Part shown: positions 1 through 5,940 of the stretch, one piece after another | How positions within the stretch are numbered: position 1 is the first letter of the stretch | Layout of the letters: the number at the start of each line of letters is the position of its first letter | Assembly: GCA_030147455.1 (NCBI GenBank) | Contig: JASKZU010000133.1 | Span: 1-6,254 of the forward strand | From: Planococcus sp. (in: firmicutes) | GTDB lineage: Bacteria > Bacillota > Bacilli > Bacillales_A > Planococcaceae | Direction of reading: 5' to 3' | Length of the DNA: 6,254 nt | The notes under the pieces: generated by a model | Told to the model about the DNA's origin: nothing | Seen by the model: only the letters and a program-made list of their open reading frames with translations | Database searches by the model: none | Position numbers and translations under genes: made by a program

Positions 1-8
1 GTGATGAG

Positions 9-464
9 ATGAACATTTCAGCAACAGGTGCTTCCATGCCGAATCAGCCGGCTGCGACCAAAGATAATAAGCCGGAAAACGGGCTCGGGCAAGATGCTTT
101 TCTGAAGATCCTGGTGACGCAGATGAAGCACCAAGATCCGATGGAACCATTAAAAGATACCGAGTTTATCGGTCAGATGGCACAGTTCAGCAGCTTAGAG
201 CAATTAACGCAATTGAATAAAACGATGACGAATTTTGCAGGAGGCGGCGATAAACCATCGCTTGCCGGATCAGCTCATTTACTCGGAACTGAAATTAACT
301 GGGCCACAGAAGATGGTTCGGGCGCCGGCATCGTCAAAGCCGTTACGATGAAAAACGGCGAAGTTTTGCTAGAACTGGAAGACAGTGAAACAAAAATCCC
401 GCTATCCGCCATTGACCGAATCGAACAGCAAACCGAAAACAAAAACGAACAGCCGACTTTGTAA
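9..464 (+). CDS. flgD: Flagellar hook assembly scaffold protein FlgD
   Basis: FlgD sits at the tip of the growing hook and is needed for polymerisation of hook subunits outside the cell; it is itself exported by the flagellar type III system. The protein is 151 residues, similar to the short FlgD (YlxG) of Bacillus subtilis at about 140. The FlgD N-terminal domain is clear: DAFLKILVTQMKHQDPMEP at residues 29-47, then EFIGQMAQFSSLEQL at 52-66. The C-terminal third (about 90-145) resembles the reduced beta domain of short FlgDs; the large Ig-like part of enterobacterial FlgD is absent. The ATG follows GTGATGAG at bases 1-8, which can act as a ribosome binding site. The upstream gene, expected to be fliK, ends outside the window or within these first bases. 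The next gene is the hook protein, as expected. Confidence 0.93.
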   Translation: MNISATGASMPNQPAATKDNKPENGLGQDAFLKILVTQMKHQDPMEPLKDTEFIGQMAQFSSLEQLTQLNKTMTNFAGGGDKPSLAGSAHLLGTEINWATEDGSGAGIVKAVTMKNGEVLLELEDSETKIPLSAIDRIEQQTENKNEQPTL

Positions 465-468
465 GCGC

Positions 469-482
469 CTGCTTGCAAGCAG
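469..482. repeat. 14-bp perfect palindrome between flgD and flgE
   Basis: CTGCTTGCAAGCAG is a perfect 14-base palindrome just after the flgD stop codon and ahead of the flgE ribosome binding site (AAGGGG, about 489-494). As RNA it could fold into a 5-bp stem with a TGCA loop. It is followed by an A-rich and then G-rich stretch, not a run of T, so it does not look like an intrinsic terminator. It could be a small mRNA structure at the gene boundary or a protein-binding site; nothing in the sequence decides this. Confidence 0.5.
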
Positions 483-503
483 CTAAAAAAGGGGAAATGA
501 CAA

Positions 504-1286
504 ATGCTTCGTTCCATGTACTCCGGAATTTCCGGTATGAAAAACTTCCAAGTCAAACTAGATGTAATCGGCAATAATATTTCCAACGTCAATACAGTCG
601 GATACAAAAAAAGCACAATCGCATTCCAGGATCTATTGAGCCAGAACTTGTCCAATGGAGGAGCGAATCCGATGCAAGTGGGACTGGGTTCAACGGGAGC
701 TGCCGTTAACGTCAACCACAATCCCGGTTCTGCGATGTCCACGGGAGTAGGCACAGACTTGTCGATCATGGGCGACGGCTTTTTCGTTGTAAAAGATCCA
801 GAAACACCTGCAGGACAAGGCCAATATTTGACACGTGCCGGTAACTTTACAGTAACAGCAGCCGGCAACCTGGTAACGGCACAAGGATACAACGTATTAA
901 GTTCAGCAGGACAGCCAATCAACGTAAATGGTTATGATTCCTATTCAATCAACCGATTGGGTGAAGTGATCGGCAAGCAGGCAAACGGTGCAGAAACACT
1001 AATCGCAAGCGTTGGGATTTCCTCTCCTCAAAACCCGACAGGACTTCGCAAGTTCGGCGGATCTTTATACGAAATGACGGACTTAGCAAGCCCGAACGGC
1101 CTCAACATCCAAACAGCAACTCAAAAGAACACAGAGATTGGCTCAGGGATGTTGGAAATGTCCAACGTTGACTTAACGGAAGAGTTCACGGAACTTATCA
1201 TCGCGCAGCGCGGGTTCCAGGCCAACTCAAGAACCATTTCAACTTCGGACGAAATCCTGCAGGAAGTCGTCAACTTGAAACGATGA
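504..1286 (+). CDS. flgE: Flagellar hook protein FlgE
   Basis: This is the subunit of the hook, the flexible joint between rod and filament, exported through the flagellar type III apparatus. At 260 residues it matches the short hook protein of Bacillus subtilis (about 264), which older annotation called FlgG. The rod/hook family N-terminal region is clear: MLRSMYSGISGM at 1-12 and GNNISNVNTVGYKKS at 23-37. The central D1-type signature SIMGDGFFVV lies at 87-96, and the conserved C-terminal helix contains NVDLTEEFTELI and QRGFQANSRTIST near the end. The ATG has a good AAGGGG site about 9 bases upstream. Because hook and distal rod proteins are homologous, FlgG is the main alternative name; the place directly after flgD and before flbD/swrD favours the hook protein. 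The C-terminal coding end overlaps nothing. Confidence 0.93.
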   Translation: MLRSMYSGISGMKNFQVKLDVIGNNISNVNTVGYKKSTIAFQDLLSQNLSNGGANPMQVGLGSTGAAVNVNHNPGSAMSTGVGTDLSIMGDGFFVVKDPETPAGQGQYLTRAGNFTVTAAGNLVTAQGYNVLSSAGQPINVNGYDSYSINRLGEVIGKQANGAETLIASVGISSPQNPTGLRKFGGSLYEMTDLASPNGLNIQTATQKNTEIGSGMLEMSNVDLTEEFTELIIAQRGFQANSRTISTSDEILQEVVNLKR

Positions 1287-1314
1287 TGACAAGAGCTAAG
1301 ACGGGGACGTTAAA

Positions 1315-1530
1315 TTGATTCGGTTGACGAGACTGAACCGGTCGGAGATTGTTTTGAACGCTGTTTACATTGAACGCATTGAAGCGATGCCCGATACAGT
1401 CGTTACGCTTACAACCGGCCGCAAAGTGCATGTGTTGGAATCGGTCAGCGACGTTATCAGCCAAGTGACGGCTTATTACCGCGCCATCAACATCCTTCCC
1501 GGTTTGCACGAGCCGCCTACGGAAGAATAA
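1315..1530 (+). CDS. swrD: FlbD/SwrD family flagellar motility protein
   Basis: This is a 71-residue FlbD-family protein. In Bacillus subtilis the gene at this position is swrD (ylzI), needed for swarming and reported to increase flagellar power. The family pattern is visible: MIRLTRLN at the N-terminus, NAVYIERIE at 15-23, PDTVVTLTTGRKV at 26-38, and a short helix with SDVISQV. No signal peptide or membrane segment is seen, so it should be cytoplasmic. The start is TTG, supported by GGGGACG about 8 bases upstream and by the match of the family N-terminus to this codon. It lies 28 bases after flgE and 11 bases before fliM. In B. subtilis fliL follows swrD, but here fliM follows directly. The molecular mechanism of the family is not settled. 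Confidence 0.88.
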   Translation: MIRLTRLNRSEIVLNAVYIERIEAMPDTVVTLTTGRKVHVLESVSDVISQVTAYYRAINILPGLHEPPTEE

Positions 1531-1541
1531 GGGGAGTCAGC

Positions 1542-2522
1542 ATGGAAACAAATTTATCAAATAAAAACGGCGCCCTGCTTTCGGACGCGCCGCTGAAAAA
1601 AATAGGGAAGACGGATACGGGCAAGAACATCCGGACGTATGACTTTAAAAAGGCGCTGCGGTTCTCGCAAGATCAAATCCGCACGCTTTCACGCATTCAT
1701 GAAAATTTTGCGCGCATGCTGACGTCGTATTTTTCAACGCAGCTGCGCACTTATGTCCAGATTACTGCTGAAAAAGTAGAGCAGGTGTCGTATACCGATT
1801 TTCTGGAGCAAGTAGAAAGCAAATCGATTCTTGGAGTGTTCGAAGCCCAGCCGCTGAATGGCAGCATGGTGATGAAGTTCTCGCCGAACATGGCATATGT
1901 GATGTTCGATCGCTTACTCGGGGGACAAGGAGAGATTCTGCAGAAAGATACCGATTTAACTGAAATCGAGATTAGTGTCATCGACCGGATTTTCACCAAT
2001 TCGCTGCAATGCTTTCAAGAAGCGTGGGCGTCGGTCATTGCACTTTCCCCGGAGCTAAAGGAAATCGAAGTAAATCCGCAGTTTTTGACAATGGCATCGC
2101 CAAATGAAACGGTCATTGTCGTAAACCTTCAAACAAAGGTCGGCGAAGTCGAAGGCGCCATCCAGCTATGCTTGCCGCATATCGGGCTTGAACCGATCTT
2201 GCCCAAACTATCGGCAAAGCATTGGCTGGCCAATCAGAAAAAAGCGGTAGAAGACCATGAAATCGAAGCGCTCCAAAAAGGGTTGCAGGCAACGACGATG
2301 GACGTCGCGGCAGTTCTCGGGCAAGTCACGGTGGATATCAAAGATTTTCTCGACTTAAAGCCAGGGGATATGCTACGTCTTGATGAAGCAGTGGATGCGC
2401 CTGTGAAACTGTATGTGGACCAAAAACAAAAATTCCTGGCGCAGCCCGGCATTTCCAAAGGGCGCATGGCCATTCAAATTACCGGGCTTTGCGGAGAAGG
2501 GGCGGTTTGCGGTGAAGAATGA
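1542..2522 (+). CDS. fliM: Flagellar motor switch protein FliM, with degenerate CheY-P-binding peptide
   Basis: FliM forms the middle of the cytoplasmic C-ring and links FliG to FliN/FliY; in other species its N-terminal peptide binds phosphorylated CheY. The protein is 326 residues against about 332 in Bacillus subtilis. The core is well kept: YDFKKALRFSQDQIRTLSRI at 33-52, the CheC-like middle domain with the FliG-contacting GGQG at 127-130, EVNPQFLTMASPNETVIVVN in the centre, and a C-terminal SpoA/FliN-like domain (about 250-320, with KFLAQPG). The odd part is the start. Where the family has LSQxEIDALL there is LSNKNGALL (residues 5-13), one residue shorter and without EID, although the flanking LS and ALL survive. 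The ATG follows GGGGAG directly, and no EIDALL peptide is coded upstream in this frame. The 3' end overlaps the likely fliY start by 11 bases. Confidence 0.95.
   Translation: METNLSNKNGALLSDAPLKKIGKTDTGKNIRTYDFKKALRFSQDQIRTLSRIHENFARMLTSYFSTQLRTYVQITAEKVEQVSYTDFLEQVESKSILGVFEAQPLNGSMVMKFSPNMAYVMFDRLLGGQGEILQKDTDLTEIEISVIDRIFTNSLQCFQEAWASVIALSPELKEIEVNPQFLTMASPNETVIVVNLQTKVGEVEGAIQLCLPHIGLEPILPKLSAKHWLANQKKAVEDHEIEALQKGLQATTMDVAAVLGQVTVDIKDFLDLKPGDMLRLDEAVDAPVKLYVDQKQKFLAQPGISKGRMAIQITGLCGEGAVCGEE
2497..2502 (+). promoter_or_regulatory. Ribosome binding site deciding the GTG start of fliY
   Basis: AAGGGG inside the last codons of fliM lies 9 bases before GTG at 2512. This spacing, and the alignment of the resulting N-terminus with Bacillus subtilis FliY, favour GTG at 2512 over the upstream ATG at 2413 (which would read through 33 codons of non-FliY-like sequence inside fliM) and over the ATG at 2551, which has a weaker GAGG site only 5 bases upstream. 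Confidence 0.6.
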
Positions 2523-3549
2523 TCAACCAACTGAAAAAAGCGAGGAACTGATGAATTCTACGGACCAGCCGGCACTCCGTGAAAACGACTTGGCTGTCGT
2601 AAAAGAATTATTCGGCCCGGCAATCGGCGGAAAAGCCGCCCTGCGGGATCCGTTGTTCCCGGAAACTGCTGCCATTACGGGGCCAACCTGGCTGATGAAA
2701 AGCAAAGAAGAGCTGTTCGTAGAAACAGAACAGCCAGTCTATATTGCGCTCGGTGAGTTTACCGGGGAACTGAAGACACTGCAAATTCTCACGATGGACC
2801 AGGCTTCGGCCGAACAGGTGGCAGCGCATTTGTCCGGCGGTGAGCTGGAAGGAAATCAACTATTCAGCGCGGTGCAGGATATGACCGACAGGCTGTTTGG
2901 CTCTGCGGCTTCTGCTTTGTCGATGCTCACAGGGCAGCAGACCGGATATTCACTATCCGGCATGGACGTGCTGGCATCTGGCCAGGCATTTCCGTTCACT
3001 CAGTTTACAAAAGACCAATGGTTTGCCGAAGCGCTGTTTACGCTGTCTGTCGGCGATCATCATCATGTATCGTTCCGCATGTATTTGCCGGCGGGCCCGT
3101 GCCGCGCATTGGCAGAAGAACTGGCCGGCCCTGCTACTGTGGAAGAAGCGGAGGAGACACAAGCAATGACAACAAATGATAATCACGAAACAGAAAAAAC
3201 ATTAGAAGAGCAATCGGGAGGCCAAGCGCCTACCGTGCAATCGGTTCAGTTTTCCAGCTTTGATGAAGCGGAAGCTGAGCAGTCGGCGCCGAATAACTTG
3301 AACATGCTGCTGGATATCCCGCTGCAAGTAACGGTTGAACTTGGGCGCACCAAGCGGGTGGTCAAGGAAATTCTCGAAATGTCGCAAGGGTCGATCATTG
3401 AACTCGACAAGCTTGCCGGCGAACCGGTCGATATTCTCATTAACAATAAATTGATCGCCGTCGGTGAAGTTGTCGTAATCGATGAAAACTTCGGCGTACG
3501 GGTTACGGATATTTTAAGTACCGCAGAGCGCATTTCCAAATTGCGTTGA
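2512..3549 (+). CDS. fliY: Flagellar motor switch protein FliY (CheC-like plus FliN domains), CheY-P sites degenerate
   Basis: FliY is the Gram-positive C-ring protein that combines a CheC-like CheY-P phosphatase with a FliN domain. From GTG 2512 it is 345 residues; Bacillus subtilis FliY is about 378. The FliN domain is intact (about 262-345): NLNMLLDIPLQVTVELGR, GSIIELDKLAGEPVDI at 293-308 and GVRVTDILSTAERI at 328-341. The CheC-like half (about 20-205) keeps its fold signatures, such as QLFSAVQD and GSAASALS, but its chemistry looks lost. In the CheC pattern E-x2-N-x22-P, centre 1 has E32, G35 and P58, and centre 2 has D123, D126 and S149. The N-terminal CheY-P-binding peptide (LSQDEIDALLN in B. 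subtilis) is replaced by TEKSEELMN (7-15). An acidic, low-complexity linker (about 207-245) joins the two domains. It should still serve as the FliN equivalent in the C-ring; phosphatase activity is doubtful. The start overlaps fliM by 11 bases. Confidence 0.92.
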   Translation: MKNDQPTEKSEELMNSTDQPALRENDLAVVKELFGPAIGGKAALRDPLFPETAAITGPTWLMKSKEELFVETEQPVYIALGEFTGELKTLQILTMDQASAEQVAAHLSGGELEGNQLFSAVQDMTDRLFGSAASALSMLTGQQTGYSLSGMDVLASGQAFPFTQFTKDQWFAEALFTLSVGDHHHVSFRMYLPAGPCRALAEELAGPATVEEAEETQAMTTNDNHETEKTLEEQSGGQAPTVQSVQFSSFDEAEAEQSAPNNLNMLLDIPLQVTVELGRTKRVVKEILEMSQGSIIELDKLAGEPVDILINNKLIAVGEVVVIDENFGVRVTDILSTAERISKLR

Positions 3550-3574
3550 TGCCGGATGAAGGAGCACGGCAAGA

Positions 3575-4186
3575 GTGAAGAACAAACGAATGACCTATAT
3601 ATTGCTGGTGCTCGCGGCTTGCTGTTTGCTTTTTCCGGCCCTCGCTTTTGCCGATGACAGCGGCAATGTCGCCGACTGGCTGAACGAAGGGCCGGCAGAA
3701 AGCGAGAGCGTGCCGGACGAGGCAGAAGCAATACCGCAGCTAGAAGAAAAAAGCCTGGCGTCCATTATCGGGCAGCTGGTTTTCTACACGCTGCTGATCG
3801 TCGGCTTGATTTACGGCCTCATTAAATTTCTGGCGCTGCGCCAAAAAAGCATGCAGTCGAACCGGGCGATTCAATTATTGGGCGGAACGCCGCTTGGCCA
3901 AAACAAGTCGCTGCAGCTGATTAAAGTAGGCGGCAGCTTCTACATGATCGGGGTCGGCAGCGAAGTCACGCTCATCAAAGAGTTTTCGGACGAGGCAGAA
4001 ATTGCGGCGTTGGAACAAGACTTGGAGCAGCAGCGGCCCACTGCCGGGCTGTTCGGCAAAGGCGAGCAAGGATCGACGCCCTTCGCTACGTTCGAGCAAG
4101 CTTTTGCCCGCAGCTTGAACAAGCAGAAACAGCGGCGCTTATCTTTCGGTGAGCAAGAGCCGAAAGACAAGGAGGAGCGTCCATGA
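3575..4186 (+). CDS. fliO: Flagellar biosynthesis protein FliO/FliZ
   Basis: FliO (FliZ in Bacillus subtilis) helps assemble the FliP ring of the export gate. The protein is 203 residues (B. subtilis about 219). An N-terminal signal peptide is visible: MKNKR, a hydrophobic run to about residue 25, then AFA|DD, suggesting cleavage after residue 26. An acidic outside stretch (27-58) follows, then one membrane helix (about 63-84), then the FliO cytoplasmic domain with IQLLGGTPLGQNKSLQLIKV, and a basic, hydrophilic tail. LAAC at 13-16 resembles a lipobox, but the hydrophobic residues continue past the Cys, so ordinary signal peptidase I cleavage is more likely. The start is GTG with AAGGAG 10 bases upstream. 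It lies 25 bases after fliY, where B. subtilis has cheY, and its stop overlaps the fliP start (ATGA). Confidence 0.9.
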   Translation: MKNKRMTYILLVLAACCLLFPALAFADDSGNVADWLNEGPAESESVPDEAEAIPQLEEKSLASIIGQLVFYTLLIVGLIYGLIKFLALRQKSMQSNRAIQLLGGTPLGQNKSLQLIKVGGSFYMIGVGSEVTLIKEFSDEAEIAALEQDLEQQRPTAGLFGKGEQGSTPFATFEQAFARSLNKQKQRRLSFGEQEPKDKEERP

Positions 4187-4866
4187 TTGCAGAGTTGCTG
4201 TTTGCCATTCCGGGCGTCTCTTTTGACACTGGAGACCCGGACAACGTATCAACCACGCTGCAATTGGTGTTGATGCTGACCGTATTGTCGCTTGCTCCAG
4301 GCATTTTGATCATGATGACGAGCTTTACACGCATCATCATCGTGTTGAGTTTCATCCGTACAGGGCTCGGCACGCAATCGATGCCGCCGAACCAAGTATT
4401 GGTCGGCCTGGCCTTATTCTTAACTTTTTTCATCATGTCGCCGATTGCGATAGAAATGAACGATACAGCCCTTCAGCCTTATTTGGACGAAGAGCTGACG
4501 CAAGAAGAAGCGCTGGATGCGGCGATGCTTCCGATCAAGGAATTTATGGCGCAGCACACGCGCGAAAAAGATCTGGCTTTGTTCTTCAAATATGCAGAAC
4601 TTGAGAGGCCTAACAGCATCGAAGAAATTCCGCTGACTTCACTCGTTCCGGCTTTTGCGCTCAGCGAACTGAAGACGGCATTCCAGATCGGCTTTGTTAT
4701 TTTCATCCCGTTTTTGATCATCGATATGGTCGTCGCATCGACCTTGATGGCGATGGGGATGATGATGCTGCCGCCGGTCATGATTTCACTGCCTTTTAAA
4801 ATCTTATTGTTCGTCCTGGTGGATGGATGGTATTTAATCATTGAATCGCTGCTTGTCAGCTTTTAG
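4183..4866 (+). CDS. fliP: Flagellar type III export gate protein FliP
   Basis: FliP is the main subunit of the export gate (FliP5Q4R1) in the basal body membrane. The protein is 227 residues, near the family's usual length in Gram-positive species. Typical blocks are present: LAPGILIMMTSFTRIIIVLS at 37-56, QSMPPNQVLVGLALFLTFF at 65-83, KEFMAQHTREKDLALF at 119-134, and the FliP signature PAFALSELKTAFQIGF at 156-171, followed by DMVVASTLMAMGMMMLPPVM and the conserved end with LFVLVDGW. Four hydrophobic segments can be seen, with a charged loop (about 91-150) between the second and third. The ATG has GGAGGA 6 bases upstream and overlaps the fliO stop by 4 bases, suggesting translational coupling. 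About 20 residues precede the first conserved block (DPDN), with no clear cleavable signal peptide. Confidence 0.96.
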   Translation: MIAELLFAIPGVSFDTGDPDNVSTTLQLVLMLTVLSLAPGILIMMTSFTRIIIVLSFIRTGLGTQSMPPNQVLVGLALFLTFFIMSPIAIEMNDTALQPYLDEELTQEEALDAAMLPIKEFMAQHTREKDLALFFKYAELERPNSIEEIPLTSLVPAFALSELKTAFQIGFVIFIPFLIIDMVVASTLMAMGMMMLPPVMISLPFKILLFVLVDGWYLIIESLLVSF

Positions 4867-4881
4867 CGAGAGGAAGAACTT

Positions 4882-4887
4882 ATGTGA
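4882..4887 (+). promoter_or_regulatory. ATG-TGA minimal start-stop overlapping the fliQ GTG start
   Basis: ATG at 4882 is followed at once by TGA, and the GTG start of fliQ lies inside it at 4884, all served by the same AGGA site at 4871-4874. A ribosome that chose the ATG would stop after one codon. This could reduce fliQ translation or merely be a chance effect; the sequence alone does not tell. Confidence 0.3.
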
Positions 4888-5153
4888 CGCCAGATATGGT
4901 CATCAAACTAGCAGAGCAATCCATTTTCACCATCATTCTCATTTCAGCGCCGCTGTTGCTCATCGCACTGGGAGTGGGGCTATTGGTCAGTGTGTTCCAG
5001 GCCATGACCCAAATCCAGGAGCAAACTCTGGCATTCATCCCCAAAATACTCGCGGTTTTTTTATCGCTCGTCATCTTCGGCCCCTGGATGCTGACAATGC
5101 TTCTGGATTATACGCGCGATTTGTTCCAGCAGCTTCCGCGGTTTATCGGATAA
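4884..5153 (+). CDS. fliQ: Flagellar type III export gate protein FliQ
   Basis: FliQ is the small two-helix subunit that packs around FliP in the export gate. From GTG 4884 it is 89 residues, the same length I recall for Bacillus subtilis FliQ, which supports this start over the in-frame ATG at 4896. Two hydrophobic hairpin helices (about 14-37 and 51-76) flank the family's most conserved block, FQAMTQIQEQTLAFIPKI at 38-55, and FGPWML follows in the second helix. The ribosome binding site is AGAGGAAG, about 9 bases upstream. It begins 17 bases after fliP and ends 6 bases before fliR. Confidence 0.95.
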   Translation: MTPDMVIKLAEQSIFTIILISAPLLLIALGVGLLVSVFQAMTQIQEQTLAFIPKILAVFLSLVIFGPWMLTMLLDYTRDLFQQLPRFIG

Positions 5154-5155
5154 AC
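5141..5155. repeat. 15-bp inverted repeat across the fliQ stop codon, before fliR
   Basis: GTTTATC-G-GATAAAC has two perfect 7-base arms with a 1-base centre. As RNA it can form a 6-bp stem with a CGG loop, covering the fliQ UAA stop (5151-5153) and ending 4 bases before the fliR ATG. No T run follows, so it is not a terminator. Its place, together with the poor ribosome binding site of fliR, makes a role in coupling fliR translation to fliQ possible. Confidence 0.45.
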
Positions 5156-5159
5156 GCAG

Positions 5160-5939
5160 ATGTTGAATGATGTCTTGATACTGCTGCCGTTTTTCCTGCT
5201 CGTGCTTATCCGCCTCAGCGCATTTTTCCTCATTGCGCCGCTGTTTGCCATGAGGGGCGTGCCGAACCAATTCAAAATCGGGATCGCGGCTTTTCTCGCA
5301 CTGACCGCGACGGCTGCGTGGGCGCCATCTGATGCACTGGCGATGGACGGCACGTATACGCTATTGATTTTCAAAGAACTCGGCGTCGGCCTGGCGCTCG
5401 GGTTTACGGCTGCACTGCTGTTATACGCCGTGCAGATTGCCGGTGCGTTTATCGATTTCCAGATGGGCTTTGCGATTGCCAACGTCATCGATCCGCAAAC
5501 CGGTGCGCAAGTGCCGATCATCGGGCAGTTCAAGTATACGCTCGCGCTATTGTTTCTTTTGACCGTCAACGGCCATCATTTGATGCTAGACGGCATTATG
5601 CAAAGCTTGCGTTTGCTGCCGGCCGAACAATTTCTCGCGGTTCCGCCTGAGAGCGTGGCCCGGTTTATGACGGATTTATTTGTGGAGATGTTCATTATTG
5701 CACTTCAAATTGCCTTGCCGATTGTTGCTTCGCTGTTTTTGATCGATGTGGCACTTGGCATTCTGGCGAAAACCGTGCCGCAGCTCAACATCTTTGCGGT
5801 CGGCCTGCCATTGAAGATTTTTGTCGGCTTTGTTCTGCTATTGCTGACGATGTCGATTTTCTTTTACCTGCTGCAAGTGCTACTGGGAAAAATCATGACC
5901 AGCATGGGTGAACTGGTCAGCCTATTGGGAGGCGGTTAG
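5160..5939 (+). CDS. fliR: Flagellar type III export gate protein FliR
   Basis: FliR is the single-copy subunit that completes the FliPQR export gate and contacts FlhB. The protein is 259 residues, the usual family length, and very hydrophobic, with about six membrane segments. Conserved pieces include RLSAFFLIAPLFAMRGVPNQ at 18-37 (the typical first loop), the central GAFIDFQMGFAIANVIDP at 95-112 with IIGQF at 120-124, and LKIFVGFVLLLLTM near the end. The ATG lacks a convincing Shine-Dalgarno sequence: the preceding bases are GGATAAACGCAG, within a small inverted repeat across the fliQ stop. Translation is therefore probably coupled to fliQ, 6 bases upstream. It is separate from flhB (one base between them), not fused as in some clostridia. 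Confidence 0.95.
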   Translation: MLNDVLILLPFFLLVLIRLSAFFLIAPLFAMRGVPNQFKIGIAAFLALTATAAWAPSDALAMDGTYTLLIFKELGVGLALGFTAALLLYAVQIAGAFIDFQMGFAIANVIDPQTGAQVPIIGQFKYTLALLFLLTVNGHHLMLDGIMQSLRLLPAEQFLAVPPESVARFMTDLFVEMFIIALQIALPIVASLFLIDVALGILAKTVPQLNIFAVGLPLKIFVGFVLLLLTMSIFFYLLQVLLGKIMTSMGELVSLLGGG

Positions 5940-5940
5940 G

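Noticed and set aside
2413..2511. Extended fliY reading frame starting at ATG 2413
   Set aside because: The extra 33 codons lie in the fliM 3' end, do not resemble FliY, and have no better ribosome binding site than GTG 2512.
3611..3625. Lipobox-like LAAC in the FliO signal peptide
   Set aside because: The hydrophobic stretch continues past the Cys and ends in a standard AFA|DD signal peptidase I site, so FliO is more likely an ordinary exported-N-terminus membrane protein than a lipoprotein.
3246..3731. 161-residue open frame on the minus strand, plus other minus-strand frames
   Set aside because: These are antisense shadows of the conserved fliY, fliO and other flagellar genes, with no recognisable domains.
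4421..4447. SigD-like promoter match inside fliP: TAAC, 15-base spacer, GCCGATTG
   Set aside because: The spacing fits the flagellar sigma factor pattern (TAAA-N15-GCCGATAT), but it lies within codons for the highly conserved FliP segment (TFFIMSPIA), has mismatches in both boxes, and would start transcription mid-gene. Coincidence is more likely.
4841..5170. 109-residue + strand frame across fliP end and fliQ
   Set aside because: It overlaps well-supported fliP and fliQ in another frame and is rich in His/Arg/Ser with no family resemblance.
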